Shown: one piece after another, positions 1 to 4,444 of the stretch
How positions within the stretch are numbered: position 1 is the stretch's first letter
Layout of the letters: each line of letters starts with the position of its first letter
DNA from: an uncultured Clostridia bacterium
Lineage (GTDB): Bacteria > Bacillota > Clostridia > Oscillospirales > Acutalibacteraceae
Assembly: GCA_946405475.1 (NCBI GenBank)
Contig: CAMJHI010000145.1
Location: 1 to 6,298 of the forward strand
Length of the DNA: 6,298 nt
Direction of reading: 5' to 3'
Position numbers and translations under genes: made by a program
The notes under the pieces: generated by a model
The model's database searches: none
What the model saw: the letters and a program-made list of their open reading frames with translations, nothing else
Told to the model about the DNA's origin: nothing

Positions 1-52
1 CCGACAGGGTGAGCATGGCTTCTTTTTTCAACAGGGAAAGGACGCGTTTCAT
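1..52 (-). CDS. Start of a probable SLC13/ArsB-NhaD-like permease (partial, 17 codons)
   Basis: Only the first 17 codons are inside the window: MKRVLSLLKKEAMLTLS, running off the left edge. The basic amphipathic start (MKRVLSLLKKEAML) followed by what should become a first membrane segment resembles, from memory, the N-termini of clostridial anion or ion transporters of the SLC13/ArsB-NhaD superfamily. That is recognition from a very short stretch, not a domain match. The ATG at 52-50 was chosen because this N-terminus looks natural. The frame is open further upstream, but there it runs through a strongly structured RNA candidate. A purine-rich stretch (AAGAAGAAAGAG) precedes the ATG and is only a weak Shine-Dalgarno sequence. 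If the permease call is right, the leader RNA just upstream probably controls it. The product beyond residue 17 cannot be seen, so this could be another membrane protein. Confidence 0.45.
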   Translation of the reverse strand, partial: MKRVLSLLKKEAMLTLS

Positions 53-59
53 AAGCTTT

Positions 60-190
60 TCTCTTTCTTCTTCAACGGCGCTGCTGTGCGCATCATTCGC
101 GCACGGTGAAACAAAACTACCCCTCTGGCATCGAGCCGGATCTCACCGCCGCAGGCGGTTTTACCTGTTCAAAGGGTGGTTTCTATTTTA
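60..190 (-). ncRNA. Structured 5' leader RNA candidate, possibly a riboswitch
   Basis: Read on the minus strand, a G+C-rich segment lies between the HNH gene and the permease start. Its outer stem pairs 182-174 (AAACCACCC) with 122-114 (GGGTAGTTT), 8 of 9 positions. Inside is a perfect hairpin, ACCGCC-tgc-GGCGGT (159-145), followed by a loop-rich segment GAGATCCGGCTCGATGCC (144-127). Downstream is a second perfect hairpin, GTGCGC-gaatgat-GCGCAC (104-86). CGGTGA at 148-143 (hairpin and junction) can instead pair with TCACCG at 109-104, which gives a switch-like alternative fold. The position directly before an ion-transporter-like gene suggests a cis-regulator, and an ion-sensing class such as Na+-I (DUF1646 motif) is one guess. 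I cannot match it to a family consensus by eye. The segment also reads as an open frame, but its translation is not protein-like. Confidence 0.5.
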
Positions 191-196
191 AAATGT

Positions 197-214
197 CCTT
201 CGAGAATCGAAAGG
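197..214 (-). terminator. Weak hairpin downstream of the HNH gene
   Basis: On the minus strand, CCTT-t-CG-attct-CG-AAGG forms a 6-bp stem with one bulge. It is followed after a few bases by TTTTAAAAT rather than a clean T-tract. It lies about 100 bases past the HNH stop codon and just before the leader RNA. It may be a weak terminator of the HNH transcript or part of the promoter region of the leader. The support is structural only. Confidence 0.25.
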
Positions 215-273
215 TACTTTTCATGTGTAAGAGCGCCAAAAGAGTTACATATCTGCCTGAAATCAATAGCTGT

Positions 274-279
274 ATTATA
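274..279 (-). promoter_or_regulatory. Possible -10 element for the leader RNA and permease
   Basis: A perfect TATAAT lies on the minus strand just past the HNH stop codon, but no good -35 hexamer stands 16-18 bases upstream. It could start a transcript at about 267 that reads through the leader RNA into the permease gene. TAAAAT at 190-185 is an alternative. Both are weak calls. Confidence 0.3.
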
Positions 280-310
280 AACAACCATTTGATTGAAAAC
301 GGATATTGCT

Positions 311-1228
311 TTACTCCATGTTCAAATCACTCTTGCCTAAATTGCAGTCACTACACAGTGTTTGCAGGTTGCCTATCACTGTTTCCCCGCCTTTTGACCA
401 AGGCACGATATGATCAATATGCAACTCTAATCCCGGTGTTGTTGCAGGAGAACGACCACACATACAGCATTTGAAATCATCACGTTTCATGACTAAAAAA
501 CGCAATCTCAGATTAATATCTCTCTTCGTTTTATGAACTGGTTGCGTTGCTGAATTGATTTGCTGAACATCAACAGGATGTTTAACTCCTTCAATTTCTT
601 CAGGCATTTCGACTTCTTTTTCACCGTTCATATATGCAACAAAGGCCTCAAGTGCTTTTCGCCAAGAACCGAAACGTCGCTCATAAACATGCAAACAATA
701 TCTACTGACGCCATTTTTAATATCAGTTGTGGTTGGCTGTCTTCCCAACATAATCCAAATTCGCTCAATTTCTTCAAAACATGCGTATTCGCTAATTCGA
801 CTTGTAGGTCCTCTTAACCCTTGGTCAAAAGGCTCTAATCCAGAAGCGATTAAGGATTTATTCCAAGTACCGAACCGACGAAAGAAAACATCTCTCGAAA
901 ACTTGCCATGTTCTGTGTATTCCGAAGCTGTAATGGTTTTCTTACCTAGTGCTTTTGCTACGCTCTGCAAATCACAAATCAGATCACTGTTAAGGATTCC
1001 TTGTTCAGAAATCTGAGTTCGACTTGGTTGCAAGCCAGCTTTTTGTAATGCATTAACCCAACTACCAAATCGTTTCCGAAAAGTTGTTGGATGGTATTTC
1101 CCACCATGATCTATATATTCGTTTTGCGTTATTGTCTCCTTCTGCAAAGCTTTCGCAACTCGATTGATATCTTTCAATAACTCGTCGTCTGAAACACTTC
1201 TATGGTATTCGTTTAAAACAAAATCCAT
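311..1228 (-). CDS. HNH endonuclease with three homing-endonuclease-associated repeats
   Basis: The product is 305 residues from the ATG at 1228. The N-terminal two thirds hold three copies of a helical repeat of about 50 residues, at roughly 16-66, 83-131 and 150-197. Each ends in a version of RRFGSW-x-x-(A/S)-L (FRKRFGSW, FFRRFGTW, YERRFGSW), the homing-endonuclease-associated HNH repeat thought to bind DNA. After a linker, residues 242-300 form an HNH nuclease domain: zinc-binding C254-x2-C257, the catalytic strand motif HIDH (H270, H273), N287, and C292-x2-C295. The nuclease core is intact. A GTG at 1237 is in frame, but it lies inside the ribosome binding site (GAGGTGG, five bases before the ATG), so 1228 is preferred. 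The gene is visibly richer in A+T than the rest of the window and has no partner gene, which suggests a free-standing mobile or homing-type nuclease acquired by transfer. Its target is unknown. Confidence 0.85.
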   Translation of the reverse strand: MDFVLNEYHRSVSDDELLKDINRVAKALQKETITQNEYIDHGGKYHPTTFRKRFGSWVNALQKAGLQPSRTQISEQGILNSDLICDLQSVAKALGKKTITASEYTEHGKFSRDVFFRRFGTWNKSLIASGLEPFDQGLRGPTSRISEYACFEEIERIWIMLGRQPTTTDIKNGVSRYCLHVYERRFGSWRKALEAFVAYMNGEKEVEMPEEIEGVKHPVDVQQINSATQPVHKTKRDINLRLRFLVMKRDDFKCCMCGRSPATTPGLELHIDHIVPWSKGGETVIGNLQTLCSDCNLGKSDLNME

Positions 1229-1248
1229 ATATACCACCTCTGTTTTGT

Positions 1249-1276
1249 ATTATACTGTATGGTGTAAAAAACACAA
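1249..1276 (-). promoter_or_regulatory. Promoter of the HNH gene
   Basis: On the minus strand, TTGTGT (1276-1271) and a perfect TATAAT (1254-1249) are separated by 16 bases. Transcription would start near 1242, about 14 bases before the ATG at 1228, which leaves just enough room for the GAGGTGG ribosome binding site. The HNH gene therefore appears to have its own promoter and not to depend on the tRNA unit upstream. Confidence 0.6.
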
Positions 1277-1290
1277 TACTGCTTCAAAAG

Positions 1291-1346
1291 TAGCATAAAA
1301 GAACGCCTTTTATCATGTTGAACAAAAGACGTTTCTTTTATAGCTA
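1291..1346. repeat. Long imperfect inverted repeat (hairpin) between HNH gene and tRNA-derived repeat
   Basis: The arms 1291-1311 and 1324-1346 pair almost completely. The core AAAAGAACGCCTTTT pairs with AAAAGACGTTTCTTTT, and the outer parts TAGCATA and TATAGCTA extend the stem with single-base bulges. The loop is 12 bases. Short A and T runs flank both sides, so it could act as a terminator in either direction. It directly abuts the copy of the tRNA-Gln 3' end, and may mark one boundary of the A+T-rich HNH segment. Confidence 0.55.
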
Positions 1347-1446
1347 AGGAATAGGGATTCGAATTCTCGCGCTGCGGCGCTCGGTCAGGCGCGGCTCTGA
1401 CAGTCCACTGGACTGTCATTCACTCCCGCGCCCCCGTTCGAATCCC
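1345..1446. repeat. Nested palindromic repeat element with tRNA T-arm-like ends
   Basis: Three nested stems share one centre. The outer arms are GGGATTCGAA (1354-1363) and TTCGAATCCC (1437-1446). The middle arms are GGCGCGG (1388-1394) and CCGCGCC (1426-1432). The inner stem is TGACAGTCCA (1398-1407) and TGGACTGTCA (1409-1418) around a single C. A small GCGC-tgcg-GCGC hairpin sits at 1369-1380. The outer arm equals the T-arm sequence of the neighbouring tRNA-Gln. On the left the likeness extends to the acceptor strand: 1345-1363 matches 1504-1522 of the tRNA gene at 18 of 19 positions. No protein is credible here. This looks like a REP- or MITE-like element, or an attachment-site remnant, associated with a tRNA gene. 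From memory, translations of similar sequence recur as spurious proteins in clostridial genomes, which I cannot verify here. Confidence 0.65.
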
Positions 1447-1460
1447 TTTTATTTCAAATC

Positions 1461-1500
1461 AAAAAACAAAGACAGCACCATGGTGCTGCCCTTGTTTTTT
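1461..1500 (-). terminator. Intrinsic terminator of tRNA-Gln (bidirectional shape)
   Basis: A 40-base dyad is centred on 1480/1481, with 18 of 20 positions paired. The core is CAGCACCATGGTGCTG, flanked by A and T runs on both sides. On the minus strand it begins at the tRNA's CCA end and finishes with TTTTTT (1466-1461), a classic intrinsic terminator. The symmetrical A/T flanks would also stop transcription from the other side. The hairpin starts with no spacer after the tRNA, so 3' processing must occur very close to its base. Confidence 0.85.
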
Positions 1501-1573
1501 GGCTGAGGAATAGGGATTCGAACCCCAACAAACAGAGTCAGAGTCTGTCGTGCTACCGTTACACTATTCCTCA
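1500..1573 (-). tRNA. trnQ: tRNA-Gln (anticodon CUG), CCA encoded
   Basis: A complete cloverleaf can be traced. The acceptor TGAGGAA pairs with TTCCTCA over 7 bp. The D arm is GTGT-aacggta-GCAC. The anticodon stem ACAGA/TCTGT encloses the loop CTCTGAC, which gives anticodon CTG and reads the glutamine codon CAG. The T arm TGGGG-TTCGAAT-CCCTA contains the standard TTCGAAT loop. The discriminator is G and CCA is encoded at 1502-1500. It has its own consensus promoter upstream and a terminator abutting its 3' end, so it is a single-gene transcription unit. A partial copy of its 3' end lies about 160 bases downstream at 1345-1363. Confidence 0.95.
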
Positions 1574-1591
1574 ATGCAGATTGCAAAAGGT

Positions 1592-1620
1592 ATTATACTC
1601 ATCCGGTCGGGCAATGTCAA
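1592..1620 (-). promoter_or_regulatory. Consensus promoter of tRNA-Gln
   Basis: On the minus strand a perfect TTGACA (1620-1615) is followed after exactly 17 bases by a perfect TATAAT (1597-1592). Transcription would begin near 1585, about a dozen bases before the tRNA 5' end. Full consensus hexamers with optimal spacing are expected for a strongly and constitutively expressed stable-RNA gene. Confidence 0.9.
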
Positions 1621-1664
1621 GCTTTTTTTCAAAAAAACAAAAGTTTTTTGTTAGCGGAGCGCAC

Positions 1665-1705
1665 AAAAAAGGCCACGCAGGGGTTGAGCCGTGCGTGACC
1701 TTTTT
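1665..1705 (-). terminator. Intrinsic terminator of the M23 peptidase gene
   Basis: It begins just after the peptidase stop codon. On the minus strand AAAAAGGTCACGCAC pairs with TGCGTGGCCTTTTTT around a loop of about 11 bases, and the 3' side ends in a T-run. The stem is long and G+C-rich in its upper part. It separates the peptidase transcript from the tRNA-Gln promoter, which lies only about 45 bases further on. Confidence 0.85.
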
Positions 1706-1706
1706 G

Positions 1707-3725
1707 TTACAGATAGTTCATGGGGTTGACGGTATTGCCGTTGACGATCACTTCAAAGTGAAGGTGCGGGCCGGTGGAGTTGCCGGTGGAGCCGACGCGG
1801 GCGATGCCCTGCCCGCGGGCGACCCGCTGCCCGACGGAAACGCCGATGGAATTATCCAGCAGGTGCGCGTAGCGCGTTTTGTAACCGTTGCCGTGGTTGA
1901 TCACGATCTGGTTGCCGTAGCTCTTATGGCTGAACTTCACCGATTCGACCACGCCGCTGTCGGCGGCCACAACGACCTTGCCGTTGGTGCGGCCGTTGGA
2001 AATGTCGATGCCGGTGTGGAAACCGCTCCTGCGGCGGCCGTAGGGCGAGCTGATGGTGGTGACGCCCGGCACCGGCCAGGTGAAGCGGCCCTTGGAGGAG
2101 CTGGCATAAACGCCGTAATTCTTAGAATACTTGGTCGTGCTCTTTCTGGAGCCGTAGCTGCTGTAGCCGGAAGCGCTCTTCGTGCCGATCTGCTCTTTCT
2201 GGTTGATCGGCTCAACGAGCGTCACGCGGCTGATCTCCTTACTGCTGATCTTGGTACCGTCGATATACGTGACCATGTAGGTGACCTTGTCAACGCCCTT
2301 CACGCCCTTGCGCACCACGCGCTTCGTGCCGCTGTAGAGCTTGTTGGTCTTTTCGGTCTCGACCGAGAACGGCGTTTCCACGTTGCGCTCCTCGATCTTT
2401 TTGATCTGGATGCGGACGTAGTGAACCTCCTGCGACACGGTCAGCTTCGTGCCGGATTTGAAGGTGTTGAAATCCACCCCGGGGTTGTTGGCCTGCAGCG
2501 CTGACGTGGAGATATCAAACTTGGCCGCAACGCCCGACGGCGTGTCGCCATCCTGCACGGTGTAATAGACCGCGGCGCTCTTGGTGTCGTTTTTCAGCGT
2601 ATCCGCCAAGCGGGAGGCTTCCCACATTTTGTCGCTGTTGTCCGGGTAAAGCCCCTGCACAAACTCGATATCCTCAATGAAATCGGCAAACGAGTTTTCG
2701 TCGCTTTCGGAAATTTTATATTCTTTTTCCGCTTCGTCGAGCATGTTGTCAAACACGCTGCGCGCGTCGGTTTCGTTTTTGACCGAGCAGACAAAGTCGC
2801 CGTCGATATACACGCCGCACGCGCTGGTCAGCCCGGCGTCGGATTCTTCGATGAGCTTGTCGCTGATGCTCACGCGCTTGATGCGGTAGGTCGGCGTGGC
2901 AATGAGCGCCTGATCGCTCACGCCGGAGTCGATGCGCTGCTTGACGATGTTTTTGGCGTCGATGAACACCGATTCGTTGCTGATATAGCCCAGCGTGGTT
3001 TCCTCGCCGTTGTTGGTCATCACGACCTCCAGCGCGTAGGTCGCGCTCGTGTAGGAAACGACGGTCACGACCAGCACGGCGAACGCCGCCGCCGGCAGCA
3101 AGACGTTGAACGCGGTGCGGAAAAAGCCCGGATAGAGCTGCAGCGCCCGCTTCGGGTAACCGAGGAAGCGCTTGACGACCTCTTTGGGCTGGCCGCTGAA
3201 GCTGCGGCGCAGGTGCCGCATGGCGCCTTTGGCGTCCGCCCGCAGTTTCTTCATGTCGCCCGCCGTGTTGTGCAGCGAGCGAAGCGCGATTTTGTCGATG
3301 AGTATGTAGATCAGCCCGGCAAACACCGCCAGCGCGTGGAACGGCTTGCGCAGCGCGCCGCTGAATTGCCGCCACAGGTGCTTCACCGCGCGGATCACAC
3401 CCAGACCGAACAGATAGATCCAATCGTAAAGCGGGTTTTTCACCCGTTCCGGCCGCTGCGGGGCGGGGCGCTGCGCGGTTTTGCCCGCCGCATCTGTCGA
3501 CCGCGACCGCTCAGGGCGCGCCTTTTTGACCGGCTCTACGCCGAAGATCGGCTGATCGGCCAAAAAGGAAAAGATGCCGTATCGCTCCGGATCGGGTCGG
3601 CTGTTTTCCAGCTCCGAAACGGAAATATAAAGCTCCTCTTCTTCAAAAAGCTCGTCCTCTGCAATTCTGTTGTTGGGATCGGCCAGTTCAGTCGCCCCCT
3701 TTCCGTAGGTTACAAAAGGTATCAA
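1707..3725 (-). CDS. Membrane-anchored M23 metallopeptidase with LysM and G5 domains
   Basis: A predicted zinc-dependent peptidoglycan endopeptidase of about 670 residues, likely acting outside the cell membrane on cell-wall cross-links. Residues 1-205 are charged and probably cytoplasmic, with a hydrophobic stretch at 129-146. A clear membrane segment lies at about 206-230. Two related small units follow at about 232-266 and 304-336, each with a VxxNG- or VYIDG-like strand and then a helix. Then come a LysM wall-binding domain (386-430, starting YYTVQDGDTPSGVA), a G5 domain (about 433-508), a Ser/Tyr/Lys-rich linker, and an M23 domain (about 549-672). The expected zinc and catalytic residues are present: H570-x3-D574, H621, and H654-x-H656. 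The start is uncertain. The frame opens at a TTG (3725) without a Shine-Dalgarno sequence and no ATG or GTG is near. A CTG at 3686, eight bases after AAGGGGG, is an alternative. A promoter lies directly upstream and a strong terminator follows. Confidence 0.9.
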   Translation of the reverse strand: MIPFVTYGKGATELADPNNRIAEDELFEEEELYISVSELENSRPDPERYGIFSFLADQPIFGVEPVKKARPERSRSTDAAGKTAQRPAPQRPERVKNPLYDWIYLFGLGVIRAVKHLWRQFSGALRKPFHALAVFAGLIYILIDKIALRSLHNTAGDMKKLRADAKGAMRHLRRSFSGQPKEVVKRFLGYPKRALQLYPGFFRTAFNVLLPAAAFAVLVVTVVSYTSATYALEVVMTNNGEETTLGYISNESVFIDAKNIVKQRIDSGVSDQALIATPTYRIKRVSISDKLIEESDAGLTSACGVYIDGDFVCSVKNETDARSVFDNMLDEAEKEYKISESDENSFADFIEDIEFVQGLYPDNSDKMWEASRLADTLKNDTKSAAVYYTVQDGDTPSGVAAKFDISTSALQANNPGVDFNTFKSGTKLTVSQEVHYVRIQIKKIEERNVETPFSVETEKTNKLYSGTKRVVRKGVKGVDKVTYMVTYIDGTKISSKEISRVTLVEPINQKEQIGTKSASGYSSYGSRKSTTKYSKNYGVYASSSKGRFTWPVPGVTTISSPYGRRRSGFHTGIDISNGRTNGKVVVAADSGVVESVKFSHKSYGNQIVINHGNGYKTRYAHLLDNSIGVSVGQRVARGQGIARVGSTGNSTGPHLHFEVIVNGNTVNPMNYL

Positions 3726-3743
3726 ATGGTTACAAGTTTGTAA
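3708..3743. promoter_or_regulatory. Phased 10-bp repeats and dyad at the peptidase transcription start
   Basis: On the plus strand GGTTACAA (3708), GGTATCAA (3718) and GGTTACAA (3728) recur with a period of exactly 10 bases. The last copy forms a perfect dyad, TTACAA-gt-TTGTAA (3730-3743). This places similar half-sites on one face of the helix, over the predicted transcription start. On the minus strand the unit reads TGTAAC/TGATAC, which recalls the TGTWAH half-site of the cell-wall regulator WalR. WalR sites usually repeat every 11 bases, however. An operator is likely, but the regulator is unknown. Confidence 0.5.
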
Positions 3744-3745
3744 TT

Positions 3746-3754
3746 ATTATAGCA
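3746..3754 (-). promoter_or_regulatory. Extended -10 promoter of the M23 peptidase
   Basis: On the minus strand TGCTATAAT matches the extended -10 pattern (TG-n-TATAAT) exactly. No good -35 lies at standard spacing, which extended -10 promoters tolerate. Transcription would start near 3739. That leaves only about 14 bases before the TTG at 3725, but a normal-length leader if the CTG at 3686 is the real start. Confidence 0.6.
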
Positions 3755-3808
3755 CGTCGGCTGCTGTTTATTTTTACAATTCAGCATTAAAGACGCTTTT
3801 TCCATCAA

Positions 3809-3853
3809 GATTCCCCTGCGGCGTCGCCTGTTTGGCGGCGAAGCGCCGGAATC
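3809..3853 (-). terminator. Compact branched inverted repeat after queT, possible terminator
   Basis: Directly after the queT stop codon, GATTCC (3853-3848) pairs with GGAATC (3814-3809) on the minus strand. It encloses further complementary G+C-rich blocks such as GGCG-ctt-CGCC and GCC-aaaca-GGC. The fold is stable and branched, but it lacks a T-tract (TTGATGG follows), so it is not a textbook intrinsic terminator. It may end the upstream operon, stabilise its 3' end, or be a small repeat element. Confidence 0.4.
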
Positions 3854-3854
3854 A

Positions 3855-4376
3855 TCACTGCTTGCCTGACGTTAACACGCGGTTCAGGCCGTCATTGCGC
3901 TGAATGAGGAAATACAGCGGAATGCCCAGCAGACAGCAGACGGCCAGCTCGCCCACGCCGACCTGCAGCGCATTGACGCCGAACACAGCCCAACCGCCGT
4001 TGGGCGACGTGAACGCGATCTCGGCGCCGACCAGAACGGCGTTGAACACAGTGGAAAACAGCGGCGCCCACAGGCAGGCCAGCTTGCCGCCGATCTTGCG
4101 GGTGAAATAGGTGCAAAGCGCCGCCAGCAGGGTGGCCGTGGAGCCGACGACCCAGTCGATGGGGCCGAAGGGACTGCCCAGATTGCCGAGGAAGCAGCCC
4201 ACCGTCAGCCCGGGAATGGCGGCCGGCGTAAAGCACGCCAGCACGGTCAGCGCTTCCGAGAATCGGAATTGGATGGGCCCGTAAGCAAGGTTCACGATGC
4301 TTGCGGCATAAGTCAGGGCGGCGTACAGGGCAGCGATCACCGCTGCGCGGGTCAGAAACAGTGTTTTTTTGTTCAT
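3855..4376 (-). CDS. queT: QueT family queuosine-precursor transporter (ECF-type substrate-binding subunit)
   Basis: A small hydrophobic protein of 173 residues with about five to six membrane segments. Family-typical blocks are visible: an N-terminal TRAAVIAALYAALTY, then QFRFSEALTVLACFTPAAIPG, then a G-N-L-G-S-P-F-G-P-I-D-W turn before the next helix. QueT proteins are thought to be substrate-specific S components of ECF transporters, importing a queuosine precursor such as preQ0 or preQ1 for tRNA wobble modification. The shared energising module is not in this window. The ATG at 4376 gives MNKKTLFLTRAAV, the usual family start, but it has no Shine-Dalgarno sequence of its own. It overlaps (ATGA) the end of a 13-codon ORF that has one. 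A TTG at 4403 would add nine residues. The gene lies downstream of the ketopantoate-reductase-like gene in a probable operon. Confidence 0.88.
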   Translation of the reverse strand: MNKKTLFLTRAAVIAALYAALTYAASIVNLAYGPIQFRFSEALTVLACFTPAAIPGLTVGCFLGNLGSPFGPIDWVVGSTATLLAALCTYFTRKIGGKLACLWAPLFSTVFNAVLVGAEIAFTSPNGGWAVFGVNALQVGVGELAVCCLLGIPLYFLIQRNDGLNRVLTSGKQ

Positions 4377-4414
4377 TGGTTTTGTTTGTGCCGGGTTTTC
4401 CAATCAACCGGCAT
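4373..4414 (-). CDS. Possible 13-residue leader peptide overlapping the queT start
   Basis: An ATG at 4414-4412 is preceded at good spacing by AAGGAAAGGA and opens a short frame, MPVDWKTRHKQNQ. Its TGA overlaps the queT ATG as ATGA. This is a classic arrangement for translational coupling, and it would explain why queT lacks its own ribosome binding site. A hairpin with a 6-bp stem (TGCCGG, 4413-4408, with CCGGCA, 4394-4389) covers the beginning of the short frame. Alternatively the Shine-Dalgarno sequence serves a TTG start of queT at 4403, and this frame is chance. Confidence 0.4.
   Translation of the reverse strand: MPVDWKTRHKQNQ
4389..4413 (-). promoter_or_regulatory. Hairpin over the translation-initiation region of queT
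   Basis: TGCCGG and CCGGCA form a perfect 6-bp stem with a 13-base loop, immediately after the AAGGAAAGGA ribosome binding site. The stem contains the last bases of the short-ORF ATG, and the loop holds the alternative TTG start at 4403. It could modulate initiation. It does not fit the preQ1-I consensus that I know, and no other room for a riboswitch exists in the short gap. Confidence 0.35.
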
Positions 4415-4444
4415 TCCTTTCCTTTTTTTATTTCATTTCCGCTT

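Noticed and set aside
120..182. Resemblance of the leader RNA to a TPP (thiamine) riboswitch
   Set aside because: There is a loose likeness (ACCC, TTTGAAC, GATCCGG, ATGCCAG, GGGG), but the conserved CTGAGA loop and the proper order and spacing of the TPP core are missing.
106..474. Plus-strand open frame of 122 codons
   Set aside because: It is antisense to the leader RNA candidate and to the HNH domain, including its cysteine motifs, so it is a shadow frame.
1213..1419. Minus-strand open frame of 68 codons
   Set aside because: It runs through the palindromic repeat element and the HNH promoter and overlaps the HNH start. It has no convincing ribosome binding site, and the composition follows the repeat.
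1437..1446. A second tRNA gene next to tRNA-Gln
   Set aside because: The T-arm sequence TTCGAATCCC occurs at both ends of the palindrome, but no D arm, anticodon arm or full acceptor stem can be drawn.
1581..2504. Plus-strand open frame of 307 codons
   Set aside because: It is antisense to the M23 and G5 regions of the peptidase. Its translation is low-complexity Ala/Val/Gly/Asp-rich shadow sequence, and it starts inside the tRNA promoter region.
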